Assembly: GCF_023278565.1 (NCBI RefSeq)
Contig: NC_064678.1
Coordinates: 5,270,001 to 5,334,000, forward strand
Direction of reading: 5' to 3'
DNA from: Colletotrichum lupini
Taxonomy: Eukaryota; Ascomycota; Sordariomycetes; Glomerellales; Glomerellaceae
Length of the DNA stretch: 64,000 nucleotides
Shown: in pieces, positions 45,301-59,525 of the stretch
How positions within the stretch are numbered: position 1 is the first letter of the stretch
Layout of the letters: every line of letters begins with the position of its first letter
Notes under the pieces: generated by a model
Told to the model about the DNA's origin: nothing
The model's database searches: none
What the model saw: the letters and a program-made list of their open reading frames with translations, nothing else
Made by a program: the position numbers and the translations under genes

Positions 45301-47101
45301 GTTGTCCTAGATCTTGAGGGACTCTTTGGGACTCAGGAAGGCGTAGAGATATTCCGCAAATCCATTGTAACAACGATGGCGGATCTCAGCAGGTTTTATG
45401 GAAAGCTGAAAGATAGCTGAAGATCTTGTGGAACCTTACGTTTTTGGTGATGTTGCACCTGAGTAACTTGACTTAGCCATCCTCAACCTGGCATTACCCC
45501 GACACCGGTGATAGAGTTGTATCGATGAGCAATCTCCAAGTTGTCCATTAGAACATTAACTGACATCAACATTGTGATAATCTGCAGCAGCACGCAAGCT
45601 AAACCGGTCTCGGTATGTGAATGCGCCACTAAATATGCGAAAGGAAGTTAGGAGCGAGGCAACCTCGTTCGAACAGCTCGGTCCCAGAGGATTGGAAGGC
45701 TCTAGAGGGGTTCGCCTTCGAGACAGGGTAGCTGCTGCGTACCTATCATTGCCGCGATGGCTTCTGGGCGGTATTGAAAGTGACCTATCACGCCGGGATT
45801 GACCTGCATAAGCGAGCGCCGAGAGATAATCACTCGAGAGCTGCAGAACGTGGCGCCCATGTCGTGACGGTTTGCGAACGAGCTAGGGTAAGGGCCCGAT
45901 GATATCGCGGGCCGCGGCCTACGGATAAGACTGTATGCCGTTCATCCCGTGGGGCTGTATGTAACACAAAGGCGTGATATTATTTGCTTTCTCCCGTCTT
46001 TGGTGTCTTGGCGATTGCTTCAACGTTCGGATGGCGGATCGATGTAGGTCGGTGTGTTCGGTTGACTCGGGCCAACGGCGTCGGGCCCGTAGCTATGGAG
46101 CTGGGGTAGAGCTCTCGATAACGCCAGTCCAAGTTTGTCAGTCGAATCCGAGATTGTACTGATAGGACAATAATTGTGGACTGGATATCATATCGATAAT
46201 CGAAGTTGCCATCATGGCGGTAGTGTTATTGAATGGAGGTTTCTTATCTCGAAGTCCAGTTATGCGGAGTCAAGGGCAAGGGGTTCCTAGCTCTAAGGGA
46301 GGTTCAGGGATGCATTCGAGGTGGGGTTGACCCGACGTCTGTGAGTATCGTGCGGGGGAGTTAAGAATCTCAAATTTCGACCTCGCCGGATTAACACTCA
46401 AGACTTGTTACCGGGTGTTGGATCGCATTGCCTTATCAAGGCTTTGGGCGGCCTCGAAAAGTCGTTCTTCAACACTTGTGTAGGGAAGGATAGAAAATCG
46501 TCGAGAGGAGCCTTCAGCAGTCATATTCCACTGGTGTTGCGAGCTTATCTCTCGTGGCAGTGTCGGGATCACCTCCGGCAGGCAAGGCAGGATACTTTTC
46601 CCGAATTGAGGATGAACGCTCCAGTCGCGATGAGGTGCAGATCGACTAAACAGATGGTTGGAGTGAAGCCCTGTCTATCGATAAGCTTAGCTTTGCATTC
46701 ATCAAGGAAGTCTGAGCGAACACAAAGTTACCAACAAACCGTTGAAGACGACAAACTTCCGTGCGAAGAGACCATGGTCCTCCGTAGAGCGGCCCCCACT
46801 TCCCACTTCCCGCACTGGGATGTTGGCAGATGGATCACTGATAAGCCTGCATGGTCAATAGTCCGATAGTAAATCAGAAGAGCCAGTCTTCTGCAACTTG
46901 TGACAAACAAGCTCCGACTACCATAACGGAGCATCTGAAGCGCGATCCCCCATGCTGCCGCTCTACATTCAGCGGTCTGACGTATGTAGGCGTGGGGAGA
47001 GCCTGATGATTGAGCAACGCAGAACTGGAGAAGTCGTGCTGACCACATTTGCGCTACCGCCAGATTCGGCAGTTTGATAGATCATTTCCGGGGCCTTTGC
47101 C
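45301..47101. other. Intergenic, no supported gene
   Basis: About 1.8 kb upstream of the amine oxidase. A plus-strand frame at 46405-46869 (154 codons) has no recognisable motif and atypical residue use; I do not call it. Confidence 0.45.
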
Positions 47102-47499
47102 ATCTTCAAATTCGTGCGTGAGCTCCGACTTCGGTGTCACTGGGTTGTCGAGGGGAGACTGAGTGACATGCTAGTAACGGATATTCTGGCGATTGTAGGT
47201 CCACGAGGGTGATAATGGAATGACCATAGCCAAATTCAGGTTCGACCGTCGTGATAAGGAGTCAGGATTCCAGTCGATGCCCCCATAAGCATTGAAGATT
47301 TCCGACATAACAAGGGCTTTACCGATATCAAGTGATTACAACTGGATGTGCCCATCTCAACTTCATTCACCTTGAACGCTGCATGGTCCAAAATCTGGAG
47401 ATCGGCTACCGCCGGTGTCGTGTACTTACAGTATCTATGACTGCTATGGCAGTAATTCGGTGTTTTGTGGCGTATCAAAACTTCGGGTACACTGCATTT
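47102..47499 (+). repeat. Direct repeat copy 1 (apparently unmutated)
   Basis: About 400 bp aligning with 52071-52118 joined to 59740-60075. Almost every difference in the first 100 positions is C here versus T there, or G here versus A there. I do not recognise its content; it contains CCAGTCGATGCCC, shared exactly with the other copy. Confidence 0.8.
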
Positions 47500-50013
47500 C
47501 GAATCAAGCTATATGCCACTCGAACCCTGACACTCTTTGTTTCCTTTCTCGCCAACGATGCTGAGTAGTCGCTGCTTTGATCTGAGCATTTCCTGGGTCG
47601 CTCCTGCTTAGGGTGAGCCGACAAAGAATGGTAGGTCCTTTGCTGCCATTTTGTCCGCTGCGATTGGCCAGGACGGAGCAATCCCACAATACCTAACACC
47701 TACCAAAAACAACCTCCATTGAAGTCCATGATGATATCCTGAGTCAGACAAGCATTCCTTAGTACCAAGATCTGACGGGCTTATCCATAGAGAGCTCAGC
47801 TACGCTGAAAGCCCATCTTTTTATCTGCCAGCCTAGCGAACATTCTAACATAAAGACTACGTCGATGCACGATGCTACGGGTTGCTGAGCTAACAGATGC
47901 CAAGTTTGCTGCAACAAGGGGCGAACTTCTCTGCGACGCCGAAACAATGCACAATGATGAGTTCGCCAAGGTCAAACCAGTTGAATCCGCCTTGTATGCA
48001 TCCAAGTGCCACAGGGTTCAGCTGGCGACCAACATACCACGCCAGTGTTGCCCACAGCCCGGCGCCTTTCAGCCGTAGGCAAATACGCAGATAATCTAGG
48101 CCTTAGTGATTTCCAAAGCTAGGAGGAGAAGTCCAGATGTTTCTTCATAAGCCCTAGTCAATGATATCGGCTTTATTGGACAACAGTTCTCGTGGGTCAT
48201 GACGATGGTGGCAGTTAAAGACTTTGGCTGTCAGCCACCGGCCTCCGCCTTGGGAATACGGGTTGAGAATTGTTGGTGACGGCTAGGCATTTGATACTTG
48301 ATTACGACCCCAAGTGACACGAATAGCTTCATGGAATCTTTGCCTTCAATTAACAGAGCATCTCAGGACCACCGACGTCCACGCCTGCCCTGACATATGA
48401 CCGGGATGCGAGGTATCACACGAGAATGAACGTAGTCTAAAGCTGGTCATGAAAGCTCTCTAGGTCATCCGATCGTCTCGTTCAGTAGTTATAAGCTTTG
48501 CTGCTGGCTGGAAAGCTCGTTACCTTGCTGCCTTTGGTATGCGTGGTGGTGTGTAGATCCAAACTTTTGCTTCCCTCTCGATCGCCCACTCCCAGAATGG
48601 CGAGAAATCCACCTTTATCTTTTGAATTGCTTCATTCTTTCAACAAATAGACCTTGGCATCTCGTGGGTATCTTTGTCGTCAACTATCAATCCACCAGCT
48701 CCCCATGGTACATTCTTGGGCCCAAACATCATCTACTCTGCGATACCCCACATTCATTGCCCAGTTAGATAGTTCCCAAGGTCATCTCGTCGCATCGTAA
48801 CACAGGTTGGCGATCAATTCAGTTGCATCAATTCCGACTTCGCCTGGCGTTGAGTTGACTTACTCAGCGTTTGGCTTGTGGATTTGAACCACTACATCCC
48901 CAGATTGAATTTATGGCGTTGAGTTGAAGACGCTGAATCTCGAGGGAATATTCAATGGTCTGGCAAAACTTTCAAGTTGATCGGTGAAGCGCTGGGTGTG
49001 CTGTAGTGTGTAGTGGGGTCCATTGGGCGTGACGACAGTTGAGACGCCAGTACCGACAGTTTCAACCAGTGATCATCGTTAAGGGCATCCAAGTAAATTG
49101 AAGCAATCAAAGCGAGGTAGAAATTGAATTGATAGAATTGATGCACGTGACTGTAACTTCCACAAAATTGACGGTATTGAGTTGATTGAGGACCTGATCG
49201 CCACCCTACATCGTGACTATCGTACATTACCGCTTTTACCATCGATGGTAGAGTCCACAAGCTCTCACAGTGCCATACTCAGTAAATTTATCCAACAAAG
49301 GCCGAACTCGCTCAGCGTAGGAATGGCAAGAAACAAACTGTAGTAATAAAGCGTAGGAGATCAAAACTAGATCGAGCCATTCTCCACGCGGAAAGTAGGT
49401 ACGGGCGGAGGAAAGGCTGCTGGTCCCTAAATCCATTAGTCCCATTGTGACTTGATCAGCCAGAGAGTCGTAAACAACGCTTCAGCCGCTGCCAAGGGTC
49501 TCATATCTGCCATTGGTCATCGAGAGTTTGATGGGAAACAAGTCGAGAGATACTACGCATCCGTGAGCTTTCGGATGATGCCTTGAGTCAAGTAGAGAGA
49601 GCAATAAAGGGTCAATAAGTGTCGTTTCGATGAAAACACGGATGCCCAACAGTGTGTTCAAGTTACGTTTTTCAGACACTCCTTCCACTTGTGCCCTTTC
49701 GCAACCAATAAAAACGCCAGCCAAATACAGGTACGAACGACATTACGTCTTAGCCTCAAGCTAAGGTCTGCGTGGATGCCTGGCGCACCTCAGCCCAATT
49801 AACCTTTTTGTCGATCCATTTACAGAAATCAGTACCTACAAGCCGATCCTGTTTCGGTACCGAATCGGTGCCGAACACGTCGAGAAGTATTGATACAATA
49901 ATCAAGCAGCTTAGACGGCTGGTATAAGTTCAGGAGGCATGACCTGCTATTTCTTTTGAACTGAAACTGCAGGCTTTCGACCAAAGACACGCTCGCGCAT
50001 CAAATTACTCAGA
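47500..50013. other. Intergenic, no supported gene
   Basis: About 2.5 kb upstream of the iron-alcohol-dehydrogenase gene. Only short frames occur. GGCGTTGAGTTGA occurs twice near 48846 and 48913. Nothing else is recognisable. Confidence 0.45.
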
Positions 50014-51362
50014 ATGAGTGTCAAATCTAACGATGAGGTCTTTCGACCGGCGTTCCCAGCTATCCCCGCCATGGAACGCCCCCCAACAAGTATTTTCACA
50101 ATCCGTTGCAAGATCGTAGAAGAACAGTATAACTAAACAGATAATCTCTAGTGGTCTCTTACGGCTTACCATTCGAGAGAGCTAGCGTAAAGCACATAAC
50201 CGGCACTTTCGGTTGCCGACATATCTATATCTTGGCGTCCAAAGGGTTAGCTTCCCATTCGGACAGTCTCGAAAAGCTGGAAGCTTCTCTTCAGGATCAT
50301 CATGCAGGGACATGGATGGGAATGCCAGCACACACGCCATACGATGCCTTGATCCCAATCTTACAAGATATCAGGAAGACGGCAGCCGATTGTATCGTCA
50401 CCCTCGGTGGTGGCAGCTTAGCCGATGGGGCCAAAATGCTTACCTATGCCTTAGCTAATGGCATTGAAAGCGTGGAGGATCTCGTTCGCCTCGAAGCCTC
50501 TTATTTGAAACCCGACCTTGGAGCCATTGCTCGAGGTGAGGGTGCCTCTTTGGGGAACGCGCCGACGATCCCACTGGTCTTCATACCAACGACGTTGTCA
50601 GGCGCAGAATACTCCAAGTTTGCCGGCTGCACGAATCCCGCGAACCATATGAAAGTCCAATTTACTCATCCTGGTATGTTTGCCAAACTTGTCATTCTAG
50701 ACCCAGAGCTGTGCCGTTCGACGCCTGACTGGGTCTGGCGCAGCACTGGAGTCAGGGCCATCGACCACTGCGTTGAGAACATATGCTCCTCCCGTCCAAA
50801 ACCCGAGTCGGATGAGGCATGCTTGGAGGGGCTTGGTCTATTGACAAAGTCGCTGCTTCGACATGTCAAGGAGCCGAATGACATGGCCGCACAGCTTGAT
50901 GGTCAACTGGGCTGCAACAAAGCGATGACGGGTCTGGCGGTGCATGTACCATGTGGCGCTTCACATGGTATCGGCCATAACCTTGGGCCACTGGGTGTTG
51001 GTCACGGCCAGACGTCCTGTATTCTTCTTCCATCGGTCATGAAGTACAACGCATCGGTCAATTCGCAGCGCCAAACAATCATAGTGGATAAGCTGTGGTC
51101 GGAGCCCGAAGTCGCTCAAGTATTGAACAAGCACGGGCTGGCTCAGGGCGAAGTCGACGCAGGCGATATGCTCCGGGCCATCTTTGACGAGCTCAATATG
51201 CCTAAGAGTCTCGAGTCGGTAGGAGTGAGCAGGAAACAGTGGGAGATCTTGGCGCGCAACAGTCTCGCTGATGGTTTCTGCCATGCCAATGCAATTCCAC
51301 TTCTTCATGCCCAGCAGGTCAAGGATATCCTCGAGATGTGCTCGGACGCAGCGGCGCAATGA
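50014..51362 (+). CDS. Iron-containing alcohol dehydrogenase / maleylacetate reductase-like
   Basis: Two exons, 50014-50104 and 50152-51362, with a 47-nt intron (GTTGCA start, AACTAAAC branch region, CTCTAG end); product 433 residues. Exon 1 begins MSVKSNDEVFRPAFPAIPAM and joins to VSYGLPFERASVKHI, as in fungal relatives. CIVTLGGGSLADGAKM is the NAD(P)-binding GGGS loop. IPTTLSGAEYS, AIDHCVENICSS (Asp235/His236) and GASHGIGHNLG (His302, His306) provide the metal and substrate pocket of the type III alcohol dehydrogenase fold. The GASHGIGH form is closer to maleylacetate reductases of aromatic-ring degradation than to simple alcohol dehydrogenases (inference). Downstream, 174 bases away on the same strand, lies a broken isochorismatase-family gene, so the pair may once have formed a small catabolic cluster. 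Confidence 0.85.
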
Positions 51363-51536
51363 GATGAAGGGCACCAGAGCCTGGTTAACCATCGGCCCGG
51401 AAACTCAGCTAAAGCCTCAAGGGACGGGCTAGGTCTCCTACAGATACAAAATCGAAGAATCTCATTCTTCCAACAAATAAGACCTATGCAGAACACGTGT
51501 TGTATTGAATACAAAACGACCCATTTCGAACTTACC

Positions 51537-52070
51537 ATGCCAATTACCACCGTTAACCCTTCTTCTCCAAACGCCTATGGGCCTTCAGAGACTGCCCTTC
51601 TTCTCCTCGATTGGTACTCTCTCTTTGTCGAGAGTCGCGCTGGTTCAGGCGCTGGCGCTGCCCTAGACATCGCAATCCAATTCCGCAAATGGGCCAAGCT
51701 GCAAGGCATCGCCGTCATGCACTGCCTCATCGACACCCATGGCACACCCACGGCACACCCTTCCCGCCTGCAAAGGCGTAGAGAGCTTTCAAGACCTCTT
51801 GGAAATTCTCAAGACTTCGAAATGTCCCGAGCCTTTTGAATTGTGCGATGACGCAGACTCTGAGCTCGCCTTCTACCCTATTCTCGGGCACCTCTCGGCA
51901 CTCAAATCTCCTAGCTTACTAAAACATCTAAGAGATAAGGAGATCAAGTCTCTTATAATCACGAGACTAAGGAGTTCGGGTTGCGGACTAAGAATAACGG
52001 CCGCAGTAACGGATACCGAATTTATAACAACGGTAATTAACAATGCGTGCGCCGACGCTAACCAGGAATT
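51537..52070 (+). pseudogene. Isochorismatase-family hydrolase, frameshifted and truncated
   Basis: The start codon at 51537 (MPITTVNPSSP) opens a frame with TALLLLDWYSLFVE (Asp of the catalytic region) and AVMHCLIDTHGTP. The frame then shifts by +1 near 51740-51765, where GGCACACCC is duplicated in tandem with an 11-bp period. It resumes as ACKGVESFQDLLEILK, KSLIITRLRSSGCGLR (catalytic Cys) and AAVTDTEFITTVINNACAD. The frame then runs at 52071 into a RIP-mutated repeat that supplies the stop, so the last part of the domain is missing. The family hydrolyses vinyl ethers or amides (isochorismatase, nicotinamidase and relatives). No GT donor exists that would remove the shift as an intron. Confidence 0.78.
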
Positions 52071-52118
52071 ATAGTTAAATTTATATACAAGCTCTAACTC
52101 TAAAATTAATAAATAATT
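52071..52118 (+). repeat. Direct repeat copy 2, left part (RIP-mutated)
   Basis: 48 bases aligning one-to-one with 47102-47149. It contains the stop codon that ends the isochorismatase frame. The Gypsy element begins directly after it. Confidence 0.78.
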
Positions 52119-52327
52119 TATTAATAAGTATATAACATAGGGAAGAAGCTTATAAAGGCGAACTATTATTAAGGTTTAAAAAATAAATTACTAAAATTTA
52201 CTCTTCCCTCGAGGTATACTACTAGCGCTTTATATATACTTAAGCTACTTTTTTATTACTTAATCCCCTTTTTTATATCCCCTAAGCTATCCCTTAATTA
52301 ACGAGGCCTAATTAGTAAGGCTTAATA
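52119..52327 (-). repeat. Gypsy LTR A (outer 3' LTR)
   Basis: 209 bp, plus strand TATTAATAAGTATATAAC to GGCTTAATA; preceded by TAATT. Confidence 0.88.
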
Positions 52328-52372
52328 AAGTACTCCCTCCCCTAAGCTTCGTCCTAAAGCCCGCTTTTTTTA

Positions 52373-52581
52373 TATTAATAAGTATATAATATAAAAAAAA
52401 AGCTTATAGAGGCTAATTACTATTAGGGTTTAAAAAATAAATTACTAAAATTTACCCTTCCCTCGAGGTATATTACTAGCGCTCTATATATACCTAAGCT
52501 ATTTTTTTATTATTTAATCCCCTTTTTTATATCCCCTAAACTATTCTTTAATTAACGAGGCCTAATTAATAAGGCTTAATA
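52373..52581 (-). repeat. Gypsy LTR B (inner 3' LTR)
   Basis: 209 bp, aligned end to end with LTR A. The 45 bases between A and B resemble the bases that follow B. Confidence 0.88.
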
Positions 52582-55500
52582 AAATACTCTCTCCCCTAGG
52601 CTTTATTTTAAAGCCTACTTATAGTTTATATATACTATATTAATCCTTTATTTAAAAGGTTTTTAAATATATAATACGAGGGTAAATATAAGCGGCACTC
52701 GTTAGCCCGAATATAGGCCCCTTATTTTAAATAATAAATTTAGTTAATTTTATAATTCTATTCCTAGGTTGCTCCTATTTATAAGCCGTCCTTATGACCG
52801 CTAATACTTAAATAGTCGTTGCCCTATTTTTATTTATTAATATTAACCCCTTTCTAAGCTATTATAATTCTAAATTCTTTTTTTCTTTTTTATTTATAGT
52901 TATTTTTTTTATATATAATCTTTTATCTTTATTAGTATTTATACTACTCCCTCGTTATATAAATATTATAACTAACGAATATCTCTTAAATCCCTATTTT
53001 TATATACTTCTTATGCCTAAATAAGTTTTTTATAAAGTCGTTTCGTATTTATTATTAACTCGTTTTAATATAAATATAACTCTTAATTATAAAGTTATTA
53101 TTATTAATAATAAAACGGTTATTAATATTATAAATATACTTAGTAATAATAATAATAATAATCTATTTAAAAAGCTTAATATCCCCTTTACTTACCCTAA
53201 CTTTATATATATATTACTACTTATATACTACTTATATTAATTATTATAAACTCTTATTAAAAAAAAAAAAAGCGAACGTTAAGAAAATCGGGGTTAGCTA
53301 AGTACGCCCGCTCCCTTACCCCGCTTATATTATATATAAAGCGCTCGATTTAAAAGCTAAGTATTATAATTAGTTAAGTTAATAATTTATAGCCCCTAGT
53401 TCGTTCTTTTATTTAATACTTTTTTAAAATTTAGTATATATCATATTAAATATATTATATAGAACTATTTTTATGAAAATATAATAAGTACTTAATATTA
53501 TTATTACTTTATTACTTCTCTTACGTATTATATTAATAATATTTTAAGTCTTTAAGTTCGTAAAATCTATAATCCGAACTCTATAAAACACTACTCTCGC
53601 TTTAAATAATAATATTTACGATTTAGAAGTTTATTACTTTATTATTACTTTATTATTACTATTATTTAGGTTACTAATATTACTCTATAGCTCTAATAAA
53701 CTTATTAAATTATTATTAATAATATATAAAAGGTATTTAAACACCTTAATAAAAAGGCCCGCTTAACTCCTATTATTAATAATAATAATAATAAAGTAGC
53801 TATAAGCTCCTCCCGCGCTACGTTTTTATTTTATAATAAAGCTATAATTATACTACTTCGTACTATTTATAATAAAATACGCTATTTAAGTAATATTTTA
53901 GCTAGTATATAGTTACCTTACTTATACTCCGTATTTATAATTAATTATTTATAAATTCGTTAATAATAAAGAGATTATTCTTCTTATAATAACCCTTAAA
54001 ATAATAAATAGGGTAGCCCTTTTATATATAAGGGCAGTTCTTTTATAAATAAAAGTAATTTTTTTACGTATTATAAAAATTAAAAAAACGGTTTATAATT
54101 AGCGCGTTTATATTACTTAGTTATAACTATATAGCCCCCTTTTTTTTTTTTTTTAATAACTAGTTCGCTACGTTATTAAGCTTATTAAGAGCTAGGGCGT
54201 ACTATTTAATTAAAACTCGTTTTTTATATATATTAATTAACGCTATATTTTTAATATACTTAGCTAGCTCTTACGTATTTTTATTATTATTATATCCTTT
54301 TTATTAAATTAAGTATTATTACCTCCTTTTTAGCCCTTTATATTATATAATATTTTTTATTTTATAAAATGGCTCCTTATTTATGTCCTTAATAAATAAG
54401 GGCTTCTAAGGGGCTTTTTTATTATATTAATATAGCTTAAATAAGGATATATAAAATATATTATATATTTTATATCACGTTAGTATATTTAATTAATAAG
54501 TAACCCCTACCGTTCTAATTATTAATTTAACTTCGAATAGGCCTAAATACTTATTAACTAATTTCTAACTAAGACGCTACTTCTTAATATTCTTTTTTAA
54601 TAATAATGCTTAATTACTTATTTTATATAATATATCTATTTTAGTTTTATTAACTTATTACTTATACGTCTCGTATACTTTTTATATAAAGGGTTATAAA
54701 GCTTTTTAATTAGCTTATAATTAGGCCGCACGCTCTTTATTTAAAATATTTTATTTACTATTTTAAGCCCCTATTAAGATTAATATAAAATACGTAAATA
54801 AGAACCCGAATAAGGCCTTAATAAGCGCTTTATAAATTACTAAGTACTAAGTATTATTATATATAAACTTAGCTAAGTAAAAACGCTATGCTTAATTTAA
54901 TTAATTTTAAGTATAAAAGTAGTAAAAGTATTATTTTAAATATTAGTTCTATCGTTCTATTTAACTATTTATTTATGAATAAAACGCAATATTAAAATAC
55001 CTCTTTATTATTAAAAAATAATAAAAATAAGTTTAAAACTTATTTATAAATAACGACCCCTTATTAAAAACAATCCCTTTAAGTATTCTAAACTTAGTAA
55101 AGATCTTTATAAATAAGAGGTTTACGAATCCCTAGGCTATAAGGGTCGTCCTCGTAATAATACAAATACTATACTTTATAAATCGGTTTATTATAATAAA
55201 TACTGTGTCGTAAAGGCGCCTCTTAATTAGTATAATTAATATAAATAAGCCCATAATAAAATTTAATAATATCTTTTATTATAACCTAACCGGGGTAAGT
55301 AGGGGGTATAATAAGCTATATAGTTTATAATAATAAAGCTTTATCCGCTAATATACTATATAAATATTAATATAACTTTTTATATCCTTATTTACTTTAT
55401 TTTGATAATAGTAGCGTTTTAATAACGCTATTATCCGCTTTATATTATAATATCTTATTATAAATATATTATAATATATTTTAATAACCTCCTTCTTTAG

Positions 55501-56884
55501 CCCTTCATATAGTAATATATAAACGCGGCCGCTATAATATAATAACCCTCTTAAATTATATACTTAGCTCTATTATTACTTTTTCTTAACTAAATAAAAT
55601 CGTGAATTCTTTTTAATTTATTACTTATTTTTTATAAAAACGTCTTCTTATTAAGTAGCCTATAGTTAACTTATTATTAATAATCCCTTTTTATTAAATA
55701 CTATTTTAAATACTCTTATTATATTGGAGTTTTATAAAACGAATAGTTTATAATTTATAGTTTTAATAATAAGCTTAAATAGCTCTTTAAATATTATATT
55801 ATAATTCTAACGCCCTAGGTTTATAGCCCTATTATACTTTTTAAAATACTCCTTAGAATTTCCTTAAGCTAGAGTTCTTAACCTCTTTTACTTATTTTTT
55901 TATATTATTACTAATTCTACTTTTAAAATACTTATTATCCCTTTTATTTAAAAACCGCTCTTATAGCTCGTCTTTATATACTTTATTATTATAATTTTAA
56001 AAAGCTCTTATATATTGCTAATATTATAAAAGTCTTTTTTTATTTTTAATAATAGCTCTTTTATTTTATTATTATTATTACTTTTATTATAGTTAGGTCT
56101 TTATAATAATTTATTTACTAAGTTCTTTATACTTAGCTTAAACTTAATTTCAATATTAAATATTACGAGTTCGTTTAGTTAGCGTAGCTATTTCCTATTT
56201 AATCTCTTTTTTATATTTAAAAACTATAAATTAAAATAATTTATAAATATTACGACTTAATTTTAGTTATAAACGAGGTAGTATCGCTAGTTCTTTAGTA
56301 CGTTTATAATAACTAGTAGTTTTATATTTTTTATACCATAGCGGCTCTTTATATCCGTTAATTTCCTTAATTTATAAATAATTAAGTACTAATTATTTTT
56401 AAATAATTACGTAATTACTAAGTTAATAGCTCGAGCCGAAGCGTTTATTTATAACTATATAAATAGGGTAAGGTTAAAATATCGTAATATTAATATATTA
56501 GTAAATATTATTAATAACTTTTTAAATAACTTTATAATAAATATTAGTAGCTCTAACTATCTCGGTTTTACCTTTTTTAATAAGTTTATTAAAAGTATTA
56601 TTATTTAACGTAGTTATTAATAAATCTATAATAAAACCCCGTAAATCTAAAAAAACGTTTATATATTTTTAACGCTCTTTAAAAATAGCTAATTTATTAT
56701 AGCTTCGGTACGCGCAGGTTCTACTTTTATACTTTTATTAAATATAATATATTTTAAAAATCCTATATATAATATATAAAACTTATATTTATTACTATTT
56801 AAATATAGGTTCTATTACCGTAATTTCTATAATACGCTATATACGTACTCTTTATATACTACGTAGTTATTATTATATATTAAG

Positions 56885-56955
56885 ACATTATCTAAGTATA
56901 TAATATAAATAATATTAACTAGGCCGCTTAGAACGTTATTAATATATATTTAAAA
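56885..56955 (-). pseudogene. Gypsy reverse transcriptase active-site remnant
   Basis: Minus-strand translation LVNIIYIIYLDNVLIYN corresponds to the Gypsy RT motif VYLDDILIYS with the second Asp now Asn (G-to-A). It gives superfamily and strand. Confidence 0.8.
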
Positions 56956-59525
56956 AGTCGCGGGTATATTAATTAGTTTAAAAAGTATAACTAAGTACTC
57001 GAACTACTTATATTTAATATAAAAAGCCGTCTTTTACTTATTACCCTTAGCTATATATATATAATAATACGCGTTTTTAAAGTCTAGTTTTATAAAAATA
57101 GAGGTATTAAATAGTCTATTTAATATCTCTCTAATTAGTAATAATAATATTCTATTTTTTTATATAATCTTATCAATCGCTCTATAATTAACGCAAAGTC
57201 GTAACTCTCTTCTTTTCTTAAATATAAAAAAATAAGTACTCTTATTAAGCTTATAGAGGGGCATATCTAGCCCTTAGCCTCTATTTTTATTAAATAATTA
57301 TATAAAATCTCGAGCTTATAGTTTAATAATAAGTAAATAGGTCCCTAGGGGATAAGTACTACGTTATTTAGCTTAATATAATAGTCGTATAGTACTCTAT
57401 TTAGTAACAAAATAGCCTTCTTTTTTAAAAATAAGTTATTAAAGTCTTAGTAATATAGTTTCTAATCCTTAGCTACGCTCGCTAGTACTACGTTACTATT
57501 TATAACTAAGTTAATTATAATATACGTAAATATTACTAAAACTAAGTCGTTTAGTAGCCCCTTTTTTAAGGTATTTAAGTAGATATATTATTTATAAATT
57601 AAATATTACTACTTTTTTTATTTCTAACTAATTAGCGGGTCAATATCCTCTAACTAAAAAAAACTAAGAATAAATATAAGTACTATAATATTAGCTATTA
57701 TAAAGTAATATAACTATATTTCTATTACGTAGTTACTATTAATAATTTAAAACCGTAAATAGTAGCTTCTTAACGTTTCTATTTATTTATTCTTAATATT
57801 TACTAACTATAATAATAAGTAAATTCGTAAATTAGTATTAAAACTATTAAATAGCTTAATACTAACTACGTTCCTTTTTATTTTTAAATTAATAAAGGCG
57901 CTTAGCTTCTCTTATATATAATTCAGGTATATATAAGTCGGGACGTCTAAGCGCCGCCCTTATTAATTACTAACTACTCTCCTTATTAAAATAGTATTCG
58001 AGCTTATTATTAATTTATATTACTTAGTTAGAGCGAGGTCTAATTAATAATTAGCGGCCTTATATCTCTTTTAGTTATATTTATAATATATAATACTTAA
58101 GTAGTTATTAATAAAGTACCCGGTTTTATTATAATTATAATATTACTAATATTATTTTTATAATTATAAATAATCCCTTATAATATAACTAATCTCTTTA
58201 TAATTATAATATATAGTATCCTTACTAAGTAAGTTATAGTATATTTTTTATATATTCGACTTATTAATACCCTAGTATTTTCTCGCTAGCTCGTTCGAGT
58301 TTAAATTAAAATATTACTTAGAGAACGTTCGTAAGCTCCTTATTAATAATAAGGATTATTTAATATATCTTATTAATAATACTAATTATAAATAAATCCG
58401 TAAAAGTTCTATTTATAATATTATTATAAAGTATAGTTCGGGCCGTAGCTTATTTATTAATATAAAAATCCTCTACTTTTTTATTAAAATATATTTTAGT
58501 TCTATTTTGAGCTTATTAATATAGCTAACGAACTCGTCGACTTTCTTTTTTTAACTTTATAAAGCGCTATTTAGTTATATATTCGCTATTATTTTTTAAT
58601 TAGCGGGATTAAATAGGTTATTTTATAAAAAGGTCTCTAGTTCTTCCTATATAATTTAGTTTATTATAAACCCGGGGGTCCTTTAGTAATTAAAAATATA
58701 ATATATTTAAAAAGTCTTTATATTATTATTTAAGTAACTAACCGTATATACTACTTTATCGCAGTCTATTCTTATTTATTAAGCTTATAAATTAAAATAA
58801 TAATAATAATTAAAAAAGAAGCTCTATAAATCCTATATTAATTTATTAATATATAATAAGTTAAGGAGGAATAGTAATTTAAATATAAACGTTCCGCTTA
58901 TAATATTTATTTAAATTAAAAAAGAGCTAATAAATAAGGGCTTAAGTAGTATAAACTCGTTACTTTATTATTACTTAAACGGCGTTTTAAATACGGCTTT
59001 ATTTATTAAACTATTCTTAATCTAGGAGTTTATATTCCTATTTATATTAAAACTAACGTCCAAGGCTATTATAATTAAAATTATAACCCTTAGTATAAGG
59101 GCCGGGCTATTTAAAAAGCTCTATAAGCGTTCTAAATCTACTCGTTTTTTATATAAACGCTCTTTATACGTTATAATAAAGATTTCTTTTTTTAATTATT
59201 ATTCCTATTTTTATAATTTTATTAGTTTATTATTTATTATTTAGTTTAAGTATTAATAAATAAGAATGAAAGGGTTACTATTTTATTTAAAATTCGTTAA
59301 TACTCTTAATAATACGGTCCTTTTATATTACTATTATATTATTCGTTTTATTATGCTTTATTTTTATATTATTTATTAAAGAGGAGGTAATTCTAAGGGG
59401 TTTAATAAAAAAAAGTCGTTTTTTTATTATTATTATAATACTAATTACGCTCTCTTACTACATCTCGTTCTTATTAATATTTTAAGTTTCTAGCCTAGTC
59501 CCCTTTATAAATAGAAATTTTAAAT

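Noticed and set aside
46405..46869. 154-codon plus-strand open frame
   Set aside because: No recognisable domain, unusual residue mix and no splice or neighbour context; more likely chance.
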